DNA of 64,000 nucleotides from Pempheris klunzingeri (taxonomy: Eukaryota > Chordata > Actinopteri > Acropomatiformes > Pempheridae). Shown piece by piece: positions 43,128 to 55,290 of the stretch (the first letter of the stretch is position 1; each line of letters starts with the position of its first letter). Below the pieces are notes generated by a model, which saw only the letters and a program-made list of their open reading frames with translations, was not told the DNA's origin and searched no databases. The stretch is from the NCBI RefSeq assembly GCF_042242105.1, contig NC_092028.1:14059338-14123337 (forward strand). Reading direction: 5' to 3'. The position numbers were made by a program, and so were the translations under genes.

Positions 43128-45349
43128 CCAACCTCCACCCAACATGGACCCGGACAGAAAGCCGCCCACATCTGATCCTGGTTCTGTTCGAGGTTTCTTC
43201 CCGTTAAAGGGGAGTTTTTTCTTGCTACTGTTGCCTAATATAATATCTGATGCTTCTCATGTGGGGTATATTGATAATTTGTTTAGTTATTTGAGAGGGG
43301 ACAATGCACATTGGTGGACATCATGTAAACATCATGCAAATGAGACAGGTTTAGCCATGGAGGCTAATTTTCATCTGTGGTTTAATTTTGTAATTTATGT
43401 GAACCACAGACATACAATGTCATACGCCAACAGAGAATATATTCATGTGACTGTTCCTGGCAACACTTTGCAGTTTACTTTCGAGATAGAAATATGCAAA
43501 TATGTTCTGTGTCTCAGGAGATACTGAACCTAAAACACATGGCACTTTCAAAATGAGTCTTGAAGATGTTTTGCATTATATTTTAAAACGTGCTGTGGCA
43601 GAGATAGCACCCACAGATACTGTAGTTGCATTTGAGCATTGAGATCAGATGTTTTGGAGAGAGGTAGTGAATGACCATTTTGAAATGTTTCAAAACCTAC
43701 AAAACTGGCATCCAAAAATTATTTTCTTCTTCTCTATATTTCATATAGTGCACTGGAAAAAGGAAGGGATATACCTATTACAACGATGGATTATATTTTT
43801 AATATGATTGGCAGTCCTTTTACATCATGATTTAGAGGACATTACTCACAATTCATGTTGATGTTCTGGCTCAGTTCTATGAGCTCCATTTCAGTCGGCA
43901 TGTAACCCATGGTTCTCATGAGGTTCCCCAAGTCTTTACAGGTTATGAAACCATCCTTGTCTTTATCAAACTCTACAAAAGCTTCACGCAACTCTAGAGA
44001 GCATACAAAAACAAAATTTGAGAATAGTATGTGATTCAAAAAAAAAGAGATGTATATATCATTGAGCAGTCTAACAAATATATGTGAATACATAAAAACA
44101 GCAGTTACCTTCAATCTCATCATTTGTGAGAGTTCTTGTCTGTAAAACAGTAAGGACACAAATATGACAATTAAATTATGCCAACATGTTTCATATACAG
44201 TGATTTGCCACAAAATGTGCAACAATTGTTTTTATCTCTTCTGTTAAAGTGCCCTAAATCATGAGATTCTTACATGGCTTTACATTTGCTGTGTGATTTC
44301 AGACTATTATATGTTGGGATTTTTGCTAGATCTTTTGTTTTGGAGTGATACGCCATTCAAATGATGTTCTGGTGAAGATGCCCAACATCAACATTAAGCA
44401 GTTCATTATTTTGGCTTCACATTTTGTGCCCCTGTAAAGTTATTGTGCATATGAACAAACAATCTATAATTTCTGTATATAACGAATGAGAAAATGCAGC
44501 TACTTTTATTCAGTTCTAAAACCTATTTTTCAAAATGAAAGAATAATTCTGAATATCTGTTGGGCTTCTTTTGCATTAGCTTATAGCTTCAGTATACGAA
44601 AGAAGGATTCTGAACTATAATAAATTACATTAGATACATAAATCTGCTGGCTGTTTCTGAATACACATTAAGTGTATTTCTGTCAAATCTGCCAATTTGA
44701 GTTGGCAATAATGCCCAAAAATGTGTGCTTCCAACATCTGTAACAATGTCCACTATTAAATCCTTGTTTAGAACATTTTTTAAATACATATCATACAGTA
44801 TAATTATATTATAATGTGGGATGACAACATCAACATAGATTGTCTATAAATATCAAACACTGGTCAAAATATGTAACTAAGCAAGTTGTGCAGTGTATGT
44901 AAATAGGTTTTCAACTGTCTATAAAGTGTTGAGGCTTTGTATGAATAGAATCTTTGAAATCAGAAACAATGCATAAAAACCAAAGCTTGAGTCACGAGTG
45001 CCAATGCATCTGCCTAATGCACCCGCCTAATGCACCAGCTAAAAAGTTTGCCCTCCCACCTCTACTCCAGAATGGGACTAGTCCTTTAAGCTTCTTTTCC
45101 TAAAATAACACCATATAAGAATGCCCATTACAACAACAACAACAAAAAAAAACTATATTTGTTTCATAAACAATCAGCGGATGAAAGTAACATTTACTTA
45201 CTTCATTTGAAATATATAAAACTCTTAAGACTTGTAAGTAGTAAAAAACGACTAGAAAACCACAAACTGCAGTGTAAAACCAGAAAACCATGTTGACTTA
45301 CTCTCCTCGTTCCTCCTCTTAGAAAGATGCAGGCTTGCTTAACACTCAT
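42061..45349 (-). CDS. cabp5: CaBP5-like calcium-binding protein
   Basis: Calmodulin-like neuronal Ca2+ sensor of the CaBP family; CaBP5 is known from retina, where it modulates voltage-gated Ca2+ channels. Six minus-strand coding exons: 45302-45349, 44109-44139, 43850-43993, 42782-42891, 42483-42630 and 42061-42089, together 510 nt or 169 residues, with all phases fitting. The N-terminus [13 protein letters not shown] resembles CaBP5 (ACIFLR), which separates it from CaBP1/2/4. EF1 loop [12 protein letters not shown] is canonical. EF2 ([13 protein letters not shown]) lacks the first Asp, as in all CaBPs, and should not bind Ca2+. EF3 [12 protein letters not shown] and EF4 [12 protein letters not shown] are canonical. 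It ends KMMAQK. The paralogue call (5a or 5b) cannot be made here. Confidence 0.87.
43085..43300 (+). repeat. (TC)n run and LINE-type 3' fragment
   Basis: A TC run at about 43098-43123 is followed by a fragment with GGTTCTGTTCGAGGTTTCTT and AAAGGGGAGTTTTTTCTTGC, the conserved tail segment of a common teleost non-LTR family. It lies inside a cabp5 intron on the opposite strand. Confidence 0.6.
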
Positions 45350-46990
45350 GATGACAGCCTTGGTCGAGATCCTGGGATACTTTGTGAAAATCTTTGTTAA
45401 AAAAAAAAAATAGTCATATGTTGTTATATGATTTGGTTTCTTTTTTTCTTGTGCGAGCATGTGTGTGTGTGTATGTGTGTGTGTGAACGGTGATCAGTAG
45501 TGATCTGCGTATGCCAGAGAGGAGGGATGAGTTCTCATATGGATTATCTCTGAAGCTTTGGTCTAGAAAAGAAAGATGGGTTTAACGCTGTGCATATACA
45601 TAATTTCATATACACCGTCAAACATTATTGTTGTAAAAAGCTTTTTCATGAAAGATTAATTGCATCTAAATAGAAAATAAATACATTTTTACTTTAATAA
45701 CAACTGTTGTAGTTTAATACAGTTTACCGATGACAAAAAATAGCTATCTCACCTCATCTTTGGAATTCAATCCTTACTCATTTGTTAAATGGAAACCTAT
45801 TTTGAATATATATCTGTGTTTGCTTATTGTTTGCAGTTTGTTCATTCATTCCATCCTCCCATATTGTGCTAGTTGAGTAAATGACTGTCTGGATAAAGCT
45901 TGCTATCACTAAATGAAACAAAACAGAATACAACAGATGGGAAAATGGAGAGAGAACCAGTCTAGTATTAGAAGGATTGTGAATTATATGCCACTGCCTG
46001 CATTTGGAATTATTTTTAGATATGTGGGAAAAATAACACAATTTTATAGACAGAACTTTTGATTAAAATTTTATATTAATTGTTGCAATAGATACAAGCG
46101 AGTACGGCATTCATTAATCTTGCAAGTTATCTGATTATCAATAAATGACTGCAACACTTAAAATGCTTTGGTCACTGTATTTTAATATGAGAATATACAT
46201 CTTATAGCCTATTACATAAGCATATATGCTTGGACAAAATTAAAGTTGTGTGCAAAGAAGATGTTCTTAATCTACACGCAACGATCGCATTTTAAAGCTG
46301 AATTGTTTGAGGTATTGCATGAGATGCCCATGAATAAGATAAACAAGCACATGAGCAATTTGATCACATAAAAACAGCAAAGTCAGTGAAAATTAATTTC
46401 AAATATAGAGAATTTAGTGTATACAGTATAGTGTACATAAAAAGGATCAGCATCATGTGACATCATGAGCAGGATTCCAGATAATAAGATAATGCCATGA
46501 AATCGCTTTTCATATCTTTTTACATAACAGCACTGATGCTCATATATATGATAGGATGTTCATATCATATACCTACACTACATGATAAATACATCGAATT
46601 TACCATGTAAAATGTATGAAATTGACAGGCTTCTTCTGAGTAAAAATGATGTCCATTAATAAAAGGGACAGCTATGTCAGTAGAGCACTGAATAGAATTT
46701 GGTAATTTAAAGAAACGGTGACACAAGTGACTCAGTAGCATGATGATGATGCCAATAAGGGGTGGAAACAAGTGTGATGTGTGATGGAACGCAATGGCCT
46801 AGCAACAAAAGCTCATTTTGAAAAGATCAAAAACAATTAACTTCTGTTGAGCAGTGCTGGTTATATACCTGCTGATTTTTGATTTTGTTTCTTGCATGTT
46901 TTTCAGAAACTTCTGATGATCCTGTTGAAACAGATACAACAGAGGGTAAGGTTTCAAAAAATGATTGAATGATACAGATATCATGAGTAG
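45350..46990. other. cabp5 5' flank and intergenic DNA
   Basis: It has a GT-rich run near 45460-45484. No gene is supported; frames are short and unstructured. Confidence 0.4.
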
Positions 46991-47099
46991 GCTACAAATT
47001 GCAGAGCTTTAGAGCATTTCATAAGTCAGGTCATAGTCAGGTGTATGATTAACCAAGGCTTAAAACTGGGTGAGGAACAACCAAACTCTGCTACCAAGC

Positions 47100-47975
47100 T
47101 AAGGCTGTGGAAGACATGTTTCATGTTTCAGTTTCATGTCAAAGGTCATACATCATGGCAAGACTGAGCTCAGCAACAAGACAGAAGGCAGTTATACTGC
47201 ATCAGCAAGGTCTCTCCCAAGCAAACATTTCAAAGCAGACTGGGGTTTCAAGATGTGCTGTTCAAGCTCTTTTGAAGAAGCACAAAGAAACGTTGCGATG
47301 TTGCAGGCTGTAGACGCAGAGGTCGGCCAAGGAGACTTAGTGCAGCAGATCAAAGACACATTATGCTCACTTCCCTTCGAAATCAAATGATGTCCAGTAG
47401 CGGTATCAGCTCAGAACCAGCAGAAACCAGTGTGACCAGGTACACCTATCTAATGTCTGGAGAAGTCCGGCCAGAAATGGTCTTCATGGAAGAATTGCAA
47501 AGACACATACCTCCGACATGGAAACACGGCCAAGCAACTCAACTATGCAAGAAAAAACAGGAACTGGGGTGCAGAAAAATGGCAGCAGGTGCTCTGGACT
47601 GATGAGTCAAGTTGAAATATTTGGCTGTAGCAGAGGGCAGTTTGTTCGCCGAAGGGCTGGAGAACGGGACAGTACTGAATGTATGTAGGTGAGGCATGGT
47701 GGAGGTTCCTTGCAAGTTTGAGGCTGCATTTCTGCAAATGGAGTTGGGGATTTGGTCAGGATTAATGGTGTCCTCAATGATGAGAAATACTGGCAGATAC
47801 TTATCCATCATGCAATACCATCAGGGAGGCGTCTGATTGGTCCCAAATGAAGTGATCCATCACTCTTCATTTTGTGAATAGAGTGAAATAAACAATTCAA
47901 TTTTATATTTTTGAAAGCATTCTTAATTTACAGCATTTCTTCACACTCGCCTAAAATGTTTGCACAGTACTGCAT
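47100..47975 (+). pseudogene. Tc1/mariner transposase relic
   Basis: The frame MARLSSATRQKAVILHQQG followed by SKQTGVSRCAVQALLKKHKE is the N-terminal paired-like HTH of Tc1-like transposases. Later pieces in other frames include HGQATQLCKKK and a WTDESS-type catalytic segment. The right end reads GAAAGCATTCTTAATTTACA, then CTAAAATGTTTGCACAGTAC, the usual Tc1-like terminal sequence. Many frameshifts; no matching left terminal repeat found, so it is a truncated fossil. It separates cabp5 from the first V segment. Confidence 0.8.
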
Positions 47976-48117
47976 TGATGTATTTGAAATATATAGAATA
48001 TATTTGATTATACAAATACACTAGCTCCTCCCCCTCAGAGGGTATACTTCTATCCTCTCTGACTTGCTGTCATCTTGGTTAGTGTGAAGCAAGTGGGTTC
48101 ACATCTTCATAGTCAAG

Positions 48118-48572
48118 ATGATGAACAAACTGTCTTTTCTGTTGACAGCTCTCTGTCTGCCCTGTAAGTTGCTTCATGCTGCTATACTGATACATTTAAT
48201 GTTTGGGCATTTATTCCTCTCTAGCTCTTACTCGTCTCTTAATACTTGTGGTTCTTTGGCAGGTTTGAATGGCTAGGCTCTGGAGTCGATTCCCTCCACC
48301 TCGGTGTTGAAAAAGCCTCAGGAAACCCTCAGTCTCTCCTGCAAGGGAACTGGATTTGATTTCAGTCAGTCTGGAATGCACTGGATCAGACAGCCTGCAG
48401 GAAAAGCACTGGAATGGATGGGGCTTATTTACTATGATGCAAGTAAAACAGTGTATGCAAGCAGTGCGCAAGGACGCATAGAAATCACCAGAGATAATAG
48501 CAACAGCATGGTGTATCTGAGACTGTCCACCCTAAAGCCAGAGGACTCTGCTGTGTATTACTGTGCTAGACC
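48118..48572 (+). pseudogene. ighv: IGHV segment V1 with one nonsense codon
   Basis: Leader exon 48118-48163 (MMNKLSFLLTALCLP), intron GT-AG, V exon 48263-48572. FR1 reads LNG-stop-ALESIPSTS: a TAG where a Gln is likely (CAG in related segments). The rest is intact: first Cys in LSLSCKGTG, WIRQPAGKALEWMG, VYYCAR. Flanked by a good 23-RSS. Upstream ATACAAAT near 48015 could be a one-mismatch octamer. Different group from the array segments further right. Confidence 0.85.
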
Positions 48573-48611
48573 CACAGTGATCCAACTGAGCACAGACGCT
48601 ATACATAAATC
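48573..48611 (+). other. 23-RSS of V1
   Basis: Heptamer CACAGTG 48573-48579, 23-bp spacer, nonamer ACATAAATC 48603-48611 (7 of 9 to ACAAAAACC). Confidence 0.88.
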
Positions 48612-50183
48612 CTTGAATAACTCATGTTTACAACAACCAATAGAGGGCAGCAGATGATTTTAAATCTAAAATGTTATGAGAAACCAGTATAGCACCACCA
48701 CTGAAGATTCAGTGAAAAAAACACCACAATGTTTAAACACCAGCTGATGTTGTGGTTTGTGACTTCCCTTTTAAAAAAAATGGTTTTTCACTAATGTGTG
48801 CGTTTCTACAATGTACCAGTTAACATTCCCACCTGTTATTTTGCATAGTTGGTGCAAACATTCTTCATTTACTTGTCTGCAATTTGAATATTTTACAAAA
48901 AAAATTCCAGTGTCACTCTGATTTGTTAATTCTGTTGTGTTCATGTCACTTCTTAACTATAACAACATTAACAGTTTCAGAGAGTCAGTACTTGGAAGTC
49001 AACCTCGTAGACATATTAAAAACTGAAACTACAACTACACCTTTTCTTCCAATGGGTTTGAGAAACCAACATTTCCAACAGGGACTGCAATATTGGGGAC
49101 TCTAATAAGTTTTATACCAAATGTGAAAAGTGACAATAAAATAAACATTAAAATGAGACTGTAGTGCAATAATCTTGTCACCATGTGGCATGGAAATAGA
49201 TTTAGAATAATCACAATAAACGAGTTCGATCCTCATTCTGGGAGAGTGTTTAGTTCTGTTCTCTGTCTTAGCATTAAGTGACAAAATCCACAGGCTTTGT
49301 ACAGTCAATTGAACACACTTTAGTAACAGAAAAACAATGTTCTGTCTTTTTCCATGCTGAAAGTGGACAATTTACAATCCCTCCTTCATAACTCTAGACT
49401 CCAGTCTGGAACTGACTGAGTTTGATAAATACACTGATCATGATAAGTAATGTTCACAGTAAGCAACATTATGAAAAGAACAGAGGGGATTTGATTGGTC
49501 TTATGTGACATCAACACAAATACATTTGTCCAAATAAAATGATGTAAACAGTGTTGCGTGTAAGACAACATACAGTTATATATGAAATTTAGGGATTAAC
49601 TAAGTAACATAATGTGTTACTGATAAGATTTTGGTAATATTATCAACTTTATCATGTGAAATAACATGTTCCCTGATATTTCCCCCAGTTGACATCAGGT
49701 AAGCAGTCCTCTGTACTATCTGTTGTTGTCTCTGTGATCCACTGGCTGCCTGAAAGGTAGGAAATCAATCCTAAAGCTTTAGGAAATCAAATATACAAAA
49801 GAGGTATTAGATTGAAGTGACTATGATAGATTATGATAGATTTTTAGATCTAAATTATTAAAAACATGGACTCAAGGACAACAGGGTTCCTCATCATTAA
49901 CTTACTGTATATCAAGCTTAATAATAATTCCACTGAATCTATTACATGTTGTGTGAACTCCCTGCTGCAGGAACTGTTACTGACAGGAGGGTCTGATTAA
50001 GAGGAAGTGCTCACTAACCGTTGGCAAACACTCAAACTCAAATTTTATATAGCACAGAGCACAGGAAATGAGTATTAAAATGGAAGTGTTTAATAAGTAG
50101 TTACATGGAAAATTGCTTTGTCCGTGAAACCTGTTTGCTTCTCTTGGTTTAAACAACATGTGTTATGTGTTATTTTTTTTGTG
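48612..50183. other. Gap between V1 and J-like sequences
   Basis: Where a D segment would be expected, I find no short element with 12-bp-spacer RSSs on both sides. AT-rich; no gene. Confidence 0.4.
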
Positions 50184-50233
50184 ATGGATATTTTGACAGC
50201 TGGGGGAAAGGGACACAAGTCATTGTAACTGAG
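50184..50233 (+). pseudogene. ighj: JH-like segment J1, no splice donor
   Basis: Reads YFDSWGKGTQVIVTE, with the W-G-x-G motif that marks heavy-chain J (light-chain and TCR J use F-G-x-G). Upstream, TTTTGTG abuts the coding end and GGTTTAAAC lies 22 bp further up, a weak J-type RSS. The coding part ends GAG|CAATAA: the GT donor expected there is missing, so it could not splice to a constant region in the usual way. Confidence 0.7.
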
Positions 50234-50257
50234 CAATAACTGAAAACATTTTCAGAG

Positions 50258-50291
50258 AGGACAAAAGGCACCATGGTGACCATCACCTAAG
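50258..50291 (+). pseudogene. ighj: JH-like remnant J2, with splice donor
   Basis: Codons read R-T-K-G-T-M-V-T-I-T-stop, then G|GTACGT. Compared with WGKGTMVTVTS, the Trp and first Gly are replaced (AGG, ACA) and the last Ser codon (TCA) has become TAA, but the donor is good. It sits only 25 bp after J1. Either it is a second decayed J, or J1 and J2 are one J split by a short insertion or duplication. Confidence 0.55.
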
Positions 50292-51155
50292 GTACGTAAT
50301 TTTAAAATTTCAGAAAATTTTCTTTTTAAATTTTTTTACTTTCATTACTAAAATATATATTATTTTCCTGGTCACAACTGTTGGCTCAGTGATAAAACAT
50401 CCAACAGCATCTTGTAGCCTGACAAACAATGTGTGCTTCATGCTCATGGTTGTTGGTTTAGTTGGAAAGCCAATCAACAGGTTTTTTATATTTTACTGCT
50501 GCAGAACCCAAACTGTATAATAAGGAGTACAGGGAAAAACAATGTGTGAAGTTTGAAGTGTGAAGTTATTCTGTTGCTATTCTGTTAACTGTGACATCTG
50601 GGGGTGGTTTTGACTACTGAGGAACTGTGCTACTTCATTCAGTGCCCTCCAGTACAGAAAGGCAACATTTACATGATTTCATGGCATGCTGGCTATATCT
50701 AGAAAATCGAGGCAGAATAAGTATCAAGCAGAATACTGTTAGATGAGAAGAAGAAAAATGTAAACTTTCATGTTTTAATACAATATTATTTGGTGACCTT
50801 ATGTCAAATAACAAATTCAAGTCACAAAATCTCTTGTTATATTAATCTAACAGTAACTATAAATTTATAGCACGATTCACGAAATAAATGCAGCTGACTT
50901 TACCATATCTTTTGTAAATTTATCATGAGCTGCTTATAAAAATACATTTGAATAATATGAAATATAAAATAGAATAATGCCACCACCATCCCTCTAACTT
51001 TAGGCAAACATTTGATTAAATAAATCATATTTATAGGGGGTGCATTAACACTGTTTGTGTGCATGTGTTTTCTCTCCTGAGCCTTACACCCACAAGACAT
51101 TTGATGTGTAGTGCACAAATACATATAACACAATAATATATAACAAATAATATAC

Positions 51156-51249
<94 letters not shown>

Positions 51250-53004
51250 TATAATAATAATAATAATATAATATATATATAATATACTTTGTTGTTGTAA
51301 GTACTTTGTTCACCACCCCAACTAACAACTGAAAGACCTTTAACCACAAACCCAATGCATCTTTTTGCATATTGCTTTTTGCACTCTAGTGTAGCAAAAG
51401 CTTAACTATGAATGATGTAAAAAAAAAAAAAGCAACACTTAAATGTAAAGCTCTGAAACACTACTCTTAAAATAAAAATCCTGTTTGTAAAGAGTTTTGC
51501 AGATGACACTTTAGAGCTGTTGATTTAACTGTGTGGTAATTGAGTTATGTGAGTCATTTCACATTTTAGGAGTAATATACTGAATTCTCTTTTGTTTATT
51601 AAGACAAATTAAAGTATTAAAACAGCTGTACAACAAACAACAGCAGAAGCCATTGCATTTGTGCCATATGTTGACACATTTACTTTACAAATCATCAGAA
51701 AAATACATGGTGCAGTGCCCCAAGTTGATCTCACTTTAAAAAAACCTCACCTAGGTTTTTTTTTAATTCAAACAAAATATTTATGTTCCAGGCGTAAATG
51801 TTTAACTTAAAATGTGATGGATCTTATGAAGCGGTCAGACCAGCATTCAGGATTCATATGTGTTTATTATATTTTATGATGCAGGAATGTTGTAATTTGC
51901 ATGTGCATATATTATAAATTATACATCATAAATCCTATATAATCAATGTTCAATATAATCACACATGTAAATGCAGGAATTTGATCATATTGGTGCACTA
52001 ATCCATATTTTCTGTCTTTTCAGGTGAATGAAATGACTGAAATGTTCTGTAAAAAGTATTTTTGCATTAATTTTTCTTTTAAACTCTTAGTATCATGTAA
52101 GTAATCATAATTGTCCTTTTGTCATTTCAATTATTTTCTGAAAATGTTTATATGAACTTTTTTCTTTCTTCCTTTATTTCACCAAATAAATATTTATAAT
52201 ACTCCTGCCAGTATCCGATTGTATCTTTTATCATTTTATCATGTACCATAATATATTGCTATGGTCTTCACCTCCCCAGCACCTGGGACCAACAGCCCAT
52301 GTTCAACTCAATATGTAAATTTGGAGATTTCACAGTTGGTTGGGTCTCGTGTCTATTATTAATATGTTGGAGAACAAAAACCTTTAGTAGTCATGAGAAA
52401 CAGAAAACCTATGTGATAACATATGTAAACTGATATGAGATATTTAAATGTGCACCCTGTTTCTCTTACTGGCATAACCCCACCTCACACCTGGTGTCTG
52501 TGATACTATGTTGCTCTTAGCATCGTTTCACTTCTGTATTTTGGTGCTTTTTTGGGAAGGAGCAGCCAAAACCTTCAGTCTAAGTAGTGAGATTTAGCTG
52601 AATATGAAAGAATGGGCTGACGGCTCAAGTTTTACATACAAGTCCACTGACTTCAACACTGAACTCAGAAAAACAGCATGTATTTGTCAAAATAAGTTTG
52701 TAAGGCTACTGTAGGATAAAAAACATGCATGTAATAAATGCAGTAGTTTTAATTAGAACAACACTAATGGCTACACTTTTTTTGGTGCCAAAGCTATTTG
52801 GCTCCCATCTAGTAAGGTGATCCTTCTGCTTGGTTTTCGTTTTATATCATCTGAACTTATAACATGTAGAGCTGTTCATGAGTGCTTCTCATCCACTGAG
52901 AGGACTCTGAATGTCGCAGGTAAGACTACTGTGCAATATGGAAATCAGAGAGAAAGATGAGAGAGACATTCGCTTGGTTTTCTGTCTTTATCATCGATGA
53001 CCTG
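50292..53004. other. Gap between J-like sequences and V array
   Basis: No constant-region exon (paired Cys/Trp Ig fold) was found. AT-rich, with the AT repeat listed next. Confidence 0.45.
51156..51245. repeat. (AT)n microsatellite
   Basis: Nearly pure AT dinucleotide run of about 45 units, continuing into TAATAA-rich sequence. Assembly length here is likely unreliable. Confidence 0.95.
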
Positions 53005-53170
53005 CAGCCATACATTGCCGTGCATTACCACAGAACACTGTACATTACCATAGAATATCATACATTACCATACGTTACCGTACATTACCATAGCATGCGG
53101 TACATTACCATATATTATCATAGAATACCATAGGTTACCACGGAACACTGCACGGTACCATACATTACGT
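53005..53170. repeat. Degenerate CATTACCATA minisatellite
   Basis: About 15 imperfect decamers (CATTACCATA, GAATACCATA, GTTACCGTAC), the reverse complement of the unit at 5.4-5.5 kb. Lies about 250 bp upstream of the first group-B segment. Confidence 0.8.
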
Positions 53171-53359
53171 ACAAGACAAACTTACTTAATGTTTTAATAT
53201 TGAATTGTTGTCAATACAACACAGTCTGGCATAAATAATTTATAGTGAAAACAAAGTTAGCAGTTTAAGTTTTGTGATTCTTCTATTGGCTCCAGTTAGA
53301 CCAACACTGGTATTTCATGAGTTTGATTCTATGCAACTCTCCTTCCTCGTTACTCAGCT

Positions 53360-53419
53360 ATAAAAACTTCACATCAGGCCGTCAGTGGAGTTCACAGCAC
53401 GTCAGTTTCAACATCAACC
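53360..53419 (+). promoter_or_regulatory. VB1 promoter with TATA box
   Basis: CTATAAAAAC at about 53359-53368 lies some 55 bp before the VB1 start codon, with ATGCAACT (octamer-like, two changes from ATGCAAAT) about 30 bp further up. Confidence 0.5.
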
Positions 53420-53821
53420 ATGTTTTCTGTAGCTCTGCTGCTGCTGTTGGTAGCTGGATGTGAGTCTCTCTGGATTTGTTCAAGTCAAAAGTTCTTCTAT
53501 TGTTGTATATCTTGATCATTTGTTATAAAACCTTTTCTTATTTTAACAGGTGTGAAGTGTGAACAGTTGACACAGCCAGCCTCTGTGACTGTGCAGCCTG
53601 GTCAGAATCTGACCATCACCTGTCAGGTCTCTTATTCTGTGAGTGACTACTACACAGCTTGGATCAGACAGCCTGCAGGGAAAGGACTGGAGTGGATTGG
53701 AAGTAGAGCTGGATCCACAGCATACTACAAAGATTCACTAAAGAACAAGTTCAGTATCGACTCAGATGATTCCAGCAAAACAGTGACTCTAAACAGACAG
53801 AATGTGCAGCCTGAAGACTGA
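53420..53821 (+). pseudogene. ighv: IGHV VB1, 3'-truncated
   Basis: Leader exon 53420-53459 (MFSVALLLLLVAG), V exon from 53550: CVKCEQLTQPASVTVQPGQN, WIRQPAGKGLEWIG, TLNRQNVQPED, then TGA at 53819. A deletion of about 60-70 bp, judged against VB3, removes the SAVYYC end of FR3 and the RSS heptamer and spacer, leaving only an AAAACCCC nonamer remnant. This is the only group-B copy with a leader exon. Confidence 0.85.
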
Positions 53822-54824
53822 AAACCCCTCAGTGCCTGAACACTTGTAACAAACCACCAGAGGAGGAGCCCTCAGACCACTAATGATTTCAGGACTTGTT
53901 CATTGTTAAAGAGAGAAACAGACATATTTAGAAATGAAAATGAAAATGAATATAACATTGTTCATTGTCATTGTAACATATAACAATAATAACTATAGTT
54001 TGCTTTGCTTTTATTCCTTCTGGGCTTTACTTTCTCCTCATGTTCTAAAATTACTTATGAAGACTCAGTGATGAAATCAACAGTATAACATAATAACCAG
54101 TATTTATAAAAGTTTATGTTGTATGTGTATGTTTAGTAATCACATGGCACTTTATAATTCAAGTGGTCAGAGAGAAAACTAGACTTCTCCATCTCTGCTA
54201 TTGGCTGTTTTCAGGCTTTAGAAAATCTGGCCTGTGACAGGAGACTTTGGCCAATCACAGGTCTTCTCAGAGAGAGAGCATTCCTATTGACTATTTTGCA
54301 AACGCACGTGCGCGTGCAGGTTGTGTCAGATGCTGGAGGTTCAGGTCTACTGATGATTTGTATAATTGTGTCTGGCAGAGTCACTGTTAGAGTCAATATT
54401 TTGCTGCAAGCATCTGAGTGGATACTGAACTTGCCCAGCATCTGACAAAACATGCACACACATGTTTATGTAGCTAACGCTAGAGCCTCAAACCTCCGTA
54501 TATCATCTCAAAGGGCATTACAGTTCCACACAAAGAACATAGGACACTAAGTGTCATGTAACTGCTGCTATACAGTGTAGCAGCAGTTGACTGACTGAAA
54601 TGATGTTTGTGTTAACCTGTTGCACAAACACTGAAACATGGATTCTTGGATGAATGAGTAATACAGTGAATAATCATTCTCCAGTTTGATCACAGTAACT
54701 GAGAGCCAGGTAAAATCCAGTTCCACACTGAGAGGAGGAGTCAATGCAAAACTCATTAGTTCTCCTACCTCTACTTATCTGACTGCAGAGAGGATGACAG
54801 AGAACAGTGGACACACAGTTCAAC
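53822..54824. other. Spacer between VB1 and VA1
   Basis: Its right half (about 54.40-54.82 kb) is the same sequence that precedes every later A segment. The left part (54.2-54.4 kb) is not repeated in the array. Confidence 0.6.
54720..54824 (+). promoter_or_regulatory. Group-A VH promoter (representative)
   Basis: Each A leader is preceded by the same ~100 bp carrying ATGCAAAA, one base from the Ig octamer ATGCAAAT, about 75 bp before the ATG, with a pyrimidine-rich CTCCTACCTCTACTTATCTG after it. Equivalent copies precede 56388, 57983, 60289, 61862 and 63440. Confidence 0.55.
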
Positions 54825-55251
54825 ATGATGGACTACAGGACAGGACTGCTGCTTTTAGCTGTTTGCTGGACAGGTGAACATTTTTACACTTGGTGTAACT
54901 CAAATTAAAAACATACAACACTTACTTTCATTTTTTGTTGTGCCTTGACAGGTGTTGATGGTCAGACTCTGACTGAATCTGAACCAGCTGTTAAAAGGCC
55001 TGGAGAATCCCACAAATTGACCTGTACAGGCTCTGGATTCACATTCAGCAGCTACTATATGCACTGGGTCAGACAGGCTCCTGGGAAAGGACTGGAGTGG
55101 ATCGCTGCTCAATATAGTAGCAGCATCTACTACTCTCAGTCAGTCCAAGGCCGCTTCACCATCTCCAGAGACAACAGCAGACAGCAGCTGTATCTGCAGA
55201 TGAACAGCCTGAAGACTGAAGATTCTGCTGTTTATTATTGTGCCAAAGACT
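54825..55251 (+). CDS. ighv: IGHV VA1, apparently functional
   Basis: Leader exon 54825-54873 (tandem ATGs, [16 protein letters not shown]), 78-bp intron, V exon 54952-55251. Conserved points: [17 protein letters not shown], first Cys in [55 protein letters not shown]. No stop. CDR2 core [10 protein letters not shown]. Followed by a complete 23-RSS at 55252-55290. Confidence 0.92.
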
Positions 55252-55290
55252 CACAGTGACTGGAGTTGGTTGAGCAGCTGTACAAAATCC
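55252..55290 (+). other. 23-RSS of VA1
   Basis: Heptamer CACAGTG, 23-bp spacer, nonamer ACAAAATCC. Confidence 0.95.

Noticed and set aside
49440-49490. CACAGTA as a possible D-segment heptamer
   Set aside because: No acceptable nonamer at 12 or 23 bp and no partner RSS on the other side.
49680-49700. J-tail-like TTGACATCAG followed by GTAAGC
   Set aside because: It resembles the end of a JH with its donor, but there is no W-G-x-G codon set or RSS before it; a chance match is likely.
50900-51370. Ile/Tyr repeat protein on the minus strand
   Set aside because: Translation of the AT dinucleotide run.
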